Positions 40,126 through 47,077 of a stretch of 64,000 nt of DNA are shown piece by piece. The notes under the pieces are model-generated. The model did no database searches. It was not told the DNA's origin and saw only the letters and a program-made list of their open reading frames with translations. The stretch covers positions 1 through 64,000 of the forward strand of contig NZ_JASEEQ010000019.1 in NCBI RefSeq assembly GCF_030019515.1, in the 5' to 3' direction. Both the position numbers and the translations under genes were made by a program. Source of the stretch: Nocardioides sp. GTDB lineage: Bacteria > Actinomycetota > Actinomycetes > Propionibacteriales > Nocardioidaceae. Numbering within the stretch: the first letter of the stretch is position 1; every line of letters starts with the position of its first letter.

Positions 40126-40764
40126 TCAGTCGATCTGCTCCCCGGCCAGGGCCTTCGAGGCCAGCCGCTCCTCCTCGCTGACCTCCCAGACCTCCCAGGC
40201 GGCGTGCGCGGCCAACAGGATGATGAACGTGCCGAGCACCAGGTCCGGCCAGCCGGACCCGGACCACACGGTCACCAGCCCCATCCCGATGATCGCGACG
40301 TTGACCAGCACGTCGTTACGTGCCGAGAGGAACGCCGCGCGGCTCAGGGAGCCGCCCGCGTGGCGCACGTTGACGAGCACCCAGGCGCTGGTCCCGTTGA
40401 CGACGATGGCACCGAGCGAGGCGAGCACCAGCGGCAGGACGTCGGGGGCGACCGGGTCGCTGAACCGCTGGATCGCCGTCCACGCCGCGACCGACGCGGG
40501 CCCGAGGATGATCAGCGCCATCGCCTTGCCGGCCAGCGCACGCCGGGCGAGCGGCCAGCCCAGGGCGATGAAGATCAGCAGGTTGATCGAGGTGTCCTCG
40601 AGGAAGTCGACGCTGTCGGCCAACAGGGACACCGAGCCCGCCGACAGCGCGACCGTGAACTCGACGAAGAAGTAGGAGAAGTTCAGGCCGGCGACCACGA
40701 GGACCGCGCGCCGCAGCCGGTGTGCGTCGATGCCCGTCGGCTCGACCGGGTGGGGTGAGCTCAC
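40126..40764 (-). CDS. Cation diffusion facilitator-type membrane protein
   Basis: The 212-residue protein has about five to six membrane helices. The first metal-site helix reads LLADSVDFLEDTSINLL, with Asp residues in CDF positions. The second reads SARNDVLVNVAII, where the usual His is replaced by Asn. The short C-terminus lacks the classic cytoplasmic metal-binding domain. Metal export is likely but the ion is unclear. Confidence 0.8.
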   Translation of the reverse strand: MSSPHPVEPTGIDAHRLRRAVLVVAGLNFSYFFVEFTVALSAGSVSLLADSVDFLEDTSINLLIFIALGWPLARRALAGKAMALIILGPASVAAWTAIQRFSDPVAPDVLPLVLASLGAIVVNGTSAWVLVNVRHAGGSLSRAAFLSARNDVLVNVAIIGMGLVTVWSGSGWPDLVLGTFIILLAAHAAWEVWEVSEEERLASKALAGEQID

Positions 40765-40809
40765 CCCGCCAATCTAGGCCGCGTGCGAGGTCGGCGGGTG
40801 GGCGGTGGC

Positions 40810-40851
40810 CTGGCAACCGGTGTGGGCGGTGGGTCGGTTGCTGGGGCACCG
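40810..40851. repeat. 42-bp dispersed intergenic sequence, copy 2
   Basis: This copy matches 28284-28325 in both outer blocks and in the 12-base spacer length. It lies between the divergent CDF gene and the lipid cluster, 50 bp before the first TTCATC-repeat promoter. It is non-coding in both places. Confidence 0.55.
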
Positions 40852-40900
40852 CCGGCCCGGGCCTGGCCCGGGGCCGGGCCGTCAGGGGGGTAGCCCGCGC

Positions 40901-40934
40901 CTTCATCCCGGGTTCATCCACCGCTGCGTACGGT
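40901..40934 (+). promoter_or_regulatory. TTCATC-repeat promoter A (PAP2 operon)
   Basis: CTTCATC starts at 40901 and GTTCATC at 40912, giving an 11-bp period. TACGGT (40929-40934) follows after 10 bp. The same layout occurs at 42204, 45944 and 47038. The second repeat covers the region just below -35, as expected for activation by an OmpR/PhoB-type regulator. Here a leader of about 34 bases with GAGGAGG follows before the GTG at 40975. Confidence 0.75.
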
Positions 40935-40974
40935 CCGGGGCGAGGCGGGTGTCATCCGCCCACGAGGAGGGGCC

Positions 40975-41589
40975 GTGGGATCCGTGGTGTGGGCACAGCT
41001 GCAGGTGGACTGGTTCACCGACGTCAACCGGCTGTCGGTCGAGACGCCCTGGCTGCACGCGCCGTTCCGGCTCTTCACCGAGTACGGCGTGGTGCTGTTC
41101 GCCGGGCTGCTCCTGCTGTCCTGGTGGCTGGCGCGGGGCGAGCGGGACCTGCCCCGCGTCGCCATCGCCCTGTGGGCGCCGCTCGCCGCGCTGCTGGCCG
41201 TCGGCCTCAACCAGCTGGTCTCGGGAGACGTCGCGGAGCCGCGGCCCTACGCGGTCCTCCCGCACGTGCTGCTCCTGGTCCCGCGCAGCCAGGACTACTC
41301 GTTCCCGAGCGACCATGCGGTCCTCGCCGGAGCGGTCGCGGTCGGCGTGCTGCTGGCGCACCGCCGGCTCGGGCTGCTGGCGGTCGCGCTGGCGGCCCTG
41401 ATGGCGTTCAGCCGGGTCTACGTCGGCGCGCACTTCCCGCTCGACGTGCTGGCCGGCCTGGCGCTCGGCGCTCTGGTCACGGGGACGTCGTACCTGCTCG
41501 CCCGCCCGGCCGTCCGGGCCCTCGTCGCCTGGCTCGCGGGCACCCCGCTGCGCCCGCTCGTCAGCCGGCCGCCGGTGGTGACCCGATGA
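40975..41589 (+). CDS. PAP2-family membrane phosphatase
   Basis: The 204-residue protein has four to five membrane helices and the three phosphatase motifs: Arg90-Pro91 (AEPRPY), PSDH (111-114), and SR with His153 and Asp157 (SRVYVGAHFPLD). Likely substrates are phosphatidate or undecaprenyl pyrophosphate. GAGGAGG precedes the GTG start. The stop overlaps the DedA start as ATGA. Confidence 0.9.
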   Translation: MGSVVWAQLQVDWFTDVNRLSVETPWLHAPFRLFTEYGVVLFAGLLLLSWWLARGERDLPRVAIALWAPLAALLAVGLNQLVSGDVAEPRPYAVLPHVLLLVPRSQDYSFPSDHAVLAGAVAVGVLLAHRRLGLLAVALAALMAFSRVYVGAHFPLDVLAGLALGALVTGTSYLLARPAVRALVAWLAGTPLRPLVSRPPVVTR

Positions 41590-42305
41590 CCGGCCTCGTC
41601 GAGCAGCTGCTGTCGATGCCGGTCTGGCTCGGGCTGCTGGTGGTCTTCGCGCTGCCGGCGCTGGAGTCCTCCGCGTTCGTCGGGTTCGTCTTCCCGGGGG
41701 AGATCGCGGTGCTGCTCGGCGGCGTGGCCGCCGGCCAGGGACACCTGCCGCTGGCCGCGGTGCTGGCGGCGGCGATCGGCGGTGCGGCGGCGGGCGATGC
41801 GGTCGGCTACCTGGTCGGGCAGCGATGGGGGCGTCGCATCCTGGACTCCACGGTGGGTCGGCTGGTCCGCGCCGAGCACCTCGACCGGGCGGCGGACCTG
41901 ATCGCGCGCCGTGGTGGACCGGCCGTGTTCGTCGGCCGGTTCACGGTTGCGCTGCGCGTGCTCGTCCCGGGCCTGGCCGGAATGGCCCGGATGCGGTACC
42001 GGACCTTCGCCCTCTTCAACGTCGCCGGCGCCGCGGCGTGGGGGAGCGCCGTCGCGCTCGCCGGCTACCTGGCGGGCAACAGCTGGCAGACCGTCGAGCA
42101 CGTGATCTCGGGCGTCGGCGCCGGCCTGGCCGTCGTGGTCGTCGCCGGCCTGATCGCCGCTCGTCACCTGCGCGGGCGGGGGACCGGCCGCCGCCGGCTC
42201 GGCCTTCATCGCTCCTTCATCTGCTGCGGCCTACGGTCGCGGCGTGTCCAGCCCCGGGTCCGTCGCCGCACCCCCGGTCGCCGAGCCGAGTCGTCGGTCG
42301 GGTGA
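41586..42305 (+). CDS. DedA/SNARE-associated-type membrane protein
   Basis: The 239-residue protein begins with LPALESSAFVGFVFPGEIAVLLGG and contains GRRILDSTVGRLVRAEHLDRA and FVGRFTVALRVLVPGLAGMARM, the DedA signatures. DedA proteins are implicated in flipping undecaprenyl phosphate and other lipids. The last 20-odd codons overlap the next gene and contain its promoter; this basic tail may not be functionally important. Confidence 0.88.
   Translation: MTGLVEQLLSMPVWLGLLVVFALPALESSAFVGFVFPGEIAVLLGGVAAGQGHLPLAAVLAAAIGGAAAGDAVGYLVGQRWGRRILDSTVGRLVRAEHLDRAADLIARRGGPAVFVGRFTVALRVLVPGLAGMARMRYRTFALFNVAGAAAWGSAVALAGYLAGNSWQTVEHVISGVGAGLAVVVVAGLIAARHLRGRGTGRRRLGLHRSFICCGLRSRRVQPRVRRRTPGRRAESSVG
42204..42237 (+). 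promoter_or_regulatory. TTCATC-repeat promoter B (inside the DedA 3' end)
   Basis: CTTCATC at 42204 and CTTCATC at 42215 are 11 bp apart. TACGGT (42232-42237) follows after 10 bp, and the GTG of the next gene comes six bases later. The site lies within dedA codons yet matches the three other sites base for base in layout. Confidence 0.78.
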
Positions 42306-43785
42306 GCCGGGCACCGTCCTCGGTGGGAGCCGAGCCGCTGCCGGCCTCCTGCTCCTCGCCGCTGCCGCCGCGTTCGCTGCCTGGCTGCCGTTCCTGCACG
42401 ACCCGCTGAGCTCCGACGAGAGCGGGTTCCTCCTCCTCGGCCAGCACTGGCACCCCGGCTCCTCGCTGTACGGCGACTACTGGGTGGACCGGCCCCCGCT
42501 GCTGGTCTGGCTGTTCTCCATCGCCGGCCACCTCACCCCGAGCGGTGGGGTCGTGGTCGCGCCCGCGGTCAAGCTGATGGGCGCGACCGCCAGTGCCGTG
42601 TCGGTCCTGCTGGCCGGCGTCCTGGGCGGCCTGCTCGGGAACGGCCGGCTCTGGCCGCGGGTGGCCGCGCCCGCCGCGGCGCTGGCGCTGCTGTCCAGCC
42701 CGTACTTCGGCCTCCCCGAGACCGACGGCGAGATCCTCGCCGTGCCGTCCGTCCTGCTGGGCGTCGTGCTGCTGCTGGCCGCCGTGCGCGAGCCGCGGGG
42801 CGCGCACGGCCGCAGCGGCCTGGCCCTGGCCGCGGGCGCCGGCGCTGCGGCCATGGCGGCGGCGCTGGTCAAGCAGAACGCCGTCGACGTCTTCGTGGTC
42901 GCCGCCGTCGTGCTGCTGACCCGGTACGGCCGGGCCCGGGCACTGGGCGCGCGGGCGGCCGCGTTCGCCGGTGGCACCCTGGCGGTGCTGGGGGTGGCTC
43001 TCGCGGGCGCCGCCGTTCGTGGGACGTCGCCGCGCGGCGTCTGGGACGCGGTCTTCGTCTTCCGGCTGGAGGCGTCAGCGGTGATCGGGACCTCCTCGTC
43101 GCCGGCGACGCCCGAGCGGATGATGCACCTGGCCACGGTGTTCCTCATCAGCGGCGGTGCGCCCCTGCTGGTGCTGCTCGTCCTGCTCGTCCTCGCCGAC
43201 CGGTCCTCCGGCCTGACCTGGCCGGCGCTGGCCCTGGTCGGCTGGGAGCTGTTCGGCGTCGTGATGGGCGGCAGCTACTGGTGGCACTACCTCACCGGGC
43301 TGGTGCCGGGCCTGGTGCTGCTGGTCGTCCTCGCCGCCCCCGTGCGGGGTCGGTCCCTGGTGGCTGCCGTCCTGGCGTATGTCCTGGTGGTCAACCCGCT
43401 GGCCTGGCTGCGCTGGAGCCAGCCGTCGGACGACGTGGCGCCGGAGGAGCAGGTGGCGGCGTACCTGCGCGCCCACGCCGAGCCCGCGGACGGGGTGGTC
43501 GTCGCCTTCGGCCACCCGGAGATCGTGGCGGCCAGCGGCCTGAGCAGCCCCTACCCCTACCTGTGGAGCCTGCCGGTGCGGGTCCGCGACCCGCGGCTGC
43601 GCGGCCTGGAGGACGTGCTGGCCGGGCCGGCCGCGCCGCGGTGGCTCGTCGTCGACGGCGACAGCCTCGCGTCGTGGGGACTGGACGCGCGGGCCGCGGA
43701 GGGGTACTTGGTACATCACTACGGTGAGCAGAGGACGTACGGCGAGTGGCACGTCTGGGAGCGACAGGGAGGAGTGGGCCCGTGA
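42244..43785 (+). CDS. GT-C fold glycosyltransferase (GT39/ArnT-like membrane protein)
   Basis: The 513-residue protein has about ten to eleven helices. After the first helix comes an acidic loop with Asp58-Glu59 (DPLSSDESGFLLLGQHW), then DRPPLLVWLF, typical of GT-C enzymes that use polyprenyl-phosphate sugars. A C-terminal extracytoplasmic domain starts near 400. The acceptor (lipid, protein or glycan) is unknown. The GTG start is six bases after the -10 box (leaderless) and the gene overlaps dedA by 62 bp. It is coupled to the response regulator by GTGA. Confidence 0.85.
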   Translation: MSSPGSVAAPPVAEPSRRSGEPGTVLGGSRAAAGLLLLAAAAAFAAWLPFLHDPLSSDESGFLLLGQHWHPGSSLYGDYWVDRPPLLVWLFSIAGHLTPSGGVVVAPAVKLMGATASAVSVLLAGVLGGLLGNGRLWPRVAAPAAALALLSSPYFGLPETDGEILAVPSVLLGVVLLLAAVREPRGAHGRSGLALAAGAGAAAMAAALVKQNAVDVFVVAAVVLLTRYGRARALGARAAAFAGGTLAVLGVALAGAAVRGTSPRGVWDAVFVFRLEASAVIGTSSSPATPERMMHLATVFLISGGAPLLVLLVLLVLADRSSGLTWPALALVGWELFGVVMGGSYWWHYLTGLVPGLVLLVVLAAPVRGRSLVAAVLAYVLVVNPLAWLRWSQPSDDVAPEEQVAAYLRAHAEPADGVVVAFGHPEIVAASGLSSPYPYLWSLPVRVRDPRLRGLEDVLAGPAAPRWLVVDGDSLASWGLDARAAEGYLVHHYGEQRTYGEWHVWERQGGVGP

Positions 43786-44468
43786 GGATCCTGGTGGCCG
43801 AGGACGACGTCCGGCTCGCCGATGTCCTCGAGGAGTCCCTCGCCGAGGCCGGCTGGCAGGTCGAGGTGGTGCACGACGGCCGCTCGGCGTACGAGCGCCT
43901 GCTCTCCGACTCCGGCCTGGACGTGGCACTGCTCGACTGGATGCTGCCGGGCATGGACGGGGTGACCGTGGCCCGGCGGCTGCGCGACCTCGGGGTGGCG
44001 CTGCCGATCCTGATGCTGACCGCCCGGGGCGACGTCCGTGACCGGATCAGCGGCCTGGACGCCGGCGCGGACGACTACCTGCCCAAGCCGTTCGACCTCG
44101 ACGAGCTGCTGGCCCGGCTGCGCGCGCTCTACCGGCGCCACAGCCTGGTGGGGGAGGCGCCGGTACAGCTCGGCGACCTGGTCGTGGACCCGGTCGCCCG
44201 GCGGGTCACCCGTGGCGGCACCGAGATCGTCCTATCCGCGCGCGAGTTCGACATCCTCCACCTGCTCGTCTCCCACGCGGGTCGGGTCGTGAGCCGGCTG
44301 ATGATCCTCGACGAGGTGTGGGACGGCGAGACCGACCTGCGCAGTAACGTGATCGACGTGCACCTCGCCGCGATCCGGGCCAAGATCGACAAGCCGTTCG
44401 GCACCGAGACGATCACGACGCTGCGCGGCGTCGGCTATCGCGTGGAACCGACCCCGGCGGCCCGATGA
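43782..44468 (+). CDS. OmpR/PhoB-family response regulator of the lipid cluster
   Basis: The 228-residue protein has a receiver domain with EDD (7-9), phospho-acceptor Asp52 (VALLDWMLPG) and Lys in LPKPFD, and a winged-helix output domain (LSAREFDILHLLV, RSNVIDVHLAAIRAKI, RGVGYRV). GTG 43782 overlaps the preceding stop. It is followed by its kinase 10 bases later. It is the natural candidate to bind the 11-bp repeats of the four cluster promoters. Confidence 0.94.
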   Translation: MRILVAEDDVRLADVLEESLAEAGWQVEVVHDGRSAYERLLSDSGLDVALLDWMLPGMDGVTVARRLRDLGVALPILMLTARGDVRDRISGLDAGADDYLPKPFDLDELLARLRALYRRHSLVGEAPVQLGDLVVDPVARRVTRGGTEIVLSAREFDILHLLVSHAGRVVSRLMILDEVWDGETDLRSNVIDVHLAAIRAKIDKPFGTETITTLRGVGYRVEPTPAAR

Positions 44469-44478
44469 CGTCGGCCAG

Positions 44479-45924
44479 ATGACGTCGCTGCGCGAGCGGG
44501 CGTCCCGGCTGCCGCTGCGGATCCGCCTGGTCGCCGGCTTCTCCGCGGCGATGTTCGTCGTGCTCCTCGCGGCCGGCAGCTTCGTCTACTGGCGGGTGGG
44601 CTACGCCCTGGACCGCGGCCTGGACACCGAGCTCGCGCAGGCGACCCGGACCCTGACGCCGCTCGTCGGCGCCGAGGGCCGGGTGGCGAACCGGTCCGCC
44701 GCCGACGCCACCGGCGTGGCCTGGCAGGTGCTGGAGTCCGACGGGTCGGTGCTGGACCACGGCGGCGCCAGCGGGACGAAGGGCCTGATCAGCGAGCTTC
44801 AGCTGGACCACGTCGGCGGCGCCCACCGGACGTTCAACGTCGGCGACTTCCTGCCGATCTCGGACGATCCGTACCGGCTCCGCGTCAACCGGCTGGGCGA
44901 CGGCAGCGGCCACTACCTGCTGGTCGCCGTCCGCCGCGACCACCGCGACGAGGCACTGCGCGAGCTGCTGGCCCAGCTGGTCCTGGCCGGCCTGGGCGCG
45001 CTCGCGGTCACGGCGTTCGTGGGGGAGCGGCTCGCCCGCGCGGCGCTGCGGCCGGTCGAGCGCTACCGCCGCCGCGCCGCCGCCATCGCCGCGGGCGCTC
45101 CCGACCTGCGCCTCGACGTCTCCGCCTCTCGCGACGACGAGGTCACCCGGCTCGGGCACACCCTCAACCAGATGCTGACGTCCCTGGAGCGGGCGCTGGA
45201 CCGGGAGCGCCAGTTCGTCAACGAGGCCAGCCACGAGCTCCGCACCCCGATCACCCTGCTCACCAGCCGGGTCCAGCTGGCGCGCCGACGCCCGCGCACG
45301 CAGCAGGAGCACGAGCGGGTCCTCGCGGAGCTCCAGGTCGACCTGGACCGGCTCGCCCGGCTCGCCGAGCAGCTCCTCGAGCTCGGCAGCGCCACCGGCC
45401 GGACCGGGCACGAGACGTGCGACCTGGCGGCGGTCACCGCCCGCGTCGTCAACCAGCGCCGGCTCGCCGCCCCGGCGGAGGCGGCCCGGACCTCGACCGG
45501 GATCCCGGCCGGGCCGGTGCCGGTGGCGGTGGCCGACTTCGAGGTCGAGCGGATGTTGACCAACCTCCTCGACAACGCCGCCCTGCACGGGGCCGCGCCG
45601 TACGCCGTCACCGTCGACCGGCCGGACCCCGGCTGGGCGCGGCTGATGGTCGCCGACGCCGGACCCGGGCTGGCGCCGGAGATCCTCGACACGGCCACGC
45701 GGCGCTTCGTGCGCTCCGAGGAGGCGCGCAGCCGTCCCGGGTCCGGCCTCGGCCTGGCGCTGGTCCAGGCGGTCGTCGCCCAGGCGGGCGGCGAGCTGCG
45801 GCTGTGCCACGCGGGCCACCACTCCTCGCACGGCGGCGGCCGCGCACCCCTCGCCTGCACCCACGGCCCCGAGATGACCGTCAGCATCCTGCTGCCGACC
45901 GGGGCCGTCGCGACCACCGGGTGA
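44479..45924 (+). CDS. Sensor histidine kinase of the lipid cluster
   Basis: The 481-residue kinase has two membrane helices (about 20-40 and 162-182) around an extracytoplasmic sensor of 120 residues. HAMP-like sequence, the HisKA box with His252 (EASHELRTPITLL) and the ATPase motifs NLLDNAALHG, DAGPGLAP and GSGLGLALVQ follow. A Cys/His-rich insert near 435-455 (LCHAGHHSSHGGGRAPLACTH) is odd and could bind metal. The signal is unknown. Confidence 0.93.
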   Translation: MTSLRERASRLPLRIRLVAGFSAAMFVVLLAAGSFVYWRVGYALDRGLDTELAQATRTLTPLVGAEGRVANRSAADATGVAWQVLESDGSVLDHGGASGTKGLISELQLDHVGGAHRTFNVGDFLPISDDPYRLRVNRLGDGSGHYLLVAVRRDHRDEALRELLAQLVLAGLGALAVTAFVGERLARAALRPVERYRRRAAAIAAGAPDLRLDVSASRDDEVTRLGHTLNQMLTSLERALDRERQFVNEASHELRTPITLLTSRVQLARRRPRTQQEHERVLAELQVDLDRLARLAEQLLELGSATGRTGHETCDLAAVTARVVNQRRLAAPAEAARTSTGIPAGPVPVAVADFEVERMLTNLLDNAALHGAAPYAVTVDRPDPGWARLMVADAGPGLAPEILDTATRRFVRSEEARSRPGSGLGLALVQAVVAQAGGELRLCHAGHHSSHGGGRAPLACTHGPEMTVSILLPTGAVATTG

Positions 45925-45943
45925 CCGGCGGCCCGCGAGGGCC

Positions 45944-45977
45944 CTTCACCTCCGCTTCATGTTTCTCGGCCTAGGTT
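45944..45977 (+). promoter_or_regulatory. TTCATC-repeat promoter C (Aur1-like gene)
   Basis: CTTCACC at 45944 and CTTCATG at 45955 are 11 bp apart, followed after 10 bp by TAGGTT (45972-45977). The GTG at 45984 begins six bases later, so the message should be leaderless. It lies just after the kinase gene. Confidence 0.75.
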
Positions 45978-45983
45978 CCGGCC

Positions 45984-47024
45984 GTGCCCGAGGAGACGAC
46001 CAGCGTGCAGGAGCCGACCGCACCGCCGACCGGGCCCACCACGGACGGACCGGACCTGCCCTGGGCGACGGCCGCACGGCTGTGGCTCGTGGTGCTCGTC
46101 TTCGTCGGCGTGGGCCTGGTGCGGTCGTTCCAGGTGGGGATCCCCTTCCGTGACCCACACGGGGCGTTCCTGCTCAGCAGGATCGCGCTCACCGCCGCCA
46201 TCTCCCTCGGGCTGGTGGCCCTCGACGGGCTGGTCCGTGCCGGCCGGCCCGTCGAGGTACGCCGGGTGCTCGCCGCCGTCCGCGGGCGCTGGACGCGCCG
46301 GCGTACCGCTCTCGCGGTCGTGGCGCTGCTCGGGTACCACCTGACCTACTTCACCTACCACAACCTGAAGAGCTGGAACTCCTTCAACCGGCCACGCGAC
46401 CGGATGCTGCTGGAGTGGGACCGGTGGCTGTTCCTCGGGCACAGTCCGGCGATGCTGCTTCACGACCTGCTCGGCCAGCACGTGGCCGCCTGGGTGCTGA
46501 TGGTCTGGTACGAGACGTTCCCGACGATCGTGGTGCTGGCGTTCCCGGCGGCGGTCGTGCTGGCGCGGCGGCTGCGCGACGCCTACGCGAGCATCGCGGC
46601 CCTGGTCTGGGTGTGGATCCTCGGGACCGCGTCGTACTACGCGATCCCGTCGCTCGGGCCCTTCCACGCCGCGCCGCAGGACTTCGCCGGGTTGCCGCAC
46701 ATGATGATCCAGGACACCCAGGCGCGGTACCTCGCCGACCGCGCCCACCTGCTGGCCGACCCCTCGGCGGCCGGCGCCTTCGCCCAGGTCGCCGCGTTCG
46801 CCAGCCTGCACGTGGGCGTCACCGCGGTGATCCTCGGCATCGCCTGGTGGCACCGGATGCGCCGGACCACGATCGCCCTCGCGGTCTTCCTGGCGGGGAC
46901 CCTCGTCGCCACGGTCTACCTCGGCTGGCACTTCGCGGTCGACGACCTGGCCGGGCTCGCGATCGCAGCCGCGGCGTGGTGGCTCGGGCCGCGCACCGTC
47001 GGGGTCCGGCGGCGCCCCTCCTGA
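45984..47024 (+). CDS. Aur1/inositol-phosphotransferase-like PAP2 membrane protein
   Basis: The 346-residue protein has about six helices and the PAP2_3 (Aur1-type) pattern: YYAIPSLGPFHAAP (218-231), ASLHVG with His276, and YLGWHFAVDDLAG with His316 and Asp320. In eukaryotes Aur1 moves inositol phosphate to ceramide; actinobacterial relatives are mostly uncharacterised. A lipid phosphotransferase or phosphatase role in this cluster is likely. The start is fixed by the -10 box at 45972. Confidence 0.83.
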   Translation: MPEETTSVQEPTAPPTGPTTDGPDLPWATAARLWLVVLVFVGVGLVRSFQVGIPFRDPHGAFLLSRIALTAAISLGLVALDGLVRAGRPVEVRRVLAAVRGRWTRRRTALAVVALLGYHLTYFTYHNLKSWNSFNRPRDRMLLEWDRWLFLGHSPAMLLHDLLGQHVAAWVLMVWYETFPTIVVLAFPAAVVLARRLRDAYASIAALVWVWILGTASYYAIPSLGPFHAAPQDFAGLPHMMIQDTQARYLADRAHLLADPSAAGAFAQVAAFASLHVGVTAVILGIAWWHRMRRTTIALAVFLAGTLVATVYLGWHFAVDDLAGLAIAAAAWWLGPRTVGVRRRPS

Positions 47025-47037
47025 GGGCGGAGCCGCG

Positions 47038-47071
47038 CTTCATGAAGGCTTCATCCGACCCTGCCTACCGT
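47038..47071 (+). promoter_or_regulatory. TTCATC-repeat promoter D (LPG-synthase-TM/GT4 gene)
   Basis: CTTCATG at 47038 and CTTCATC at 47049 are 11 bp apart. TACCGT (47066-47071) follows after 10 bp, and the ATG at 47078 comes six bases later. It lies 13 bases after the stop of the Aur1-like gene, so that short gap is a dedicated promoter. Confidence 0.78.
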
Positions 47072-47077
47072 CGCGAC

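Noticed and set aside
43782..45924. Assigning the two-component pair as PhoP/PhoR by name
   Set aside because: The repeat half-site resembles PHO boxes, but the sensor domain is not diagnostic and no pst or phoU gene is present. The symbols are withheld.
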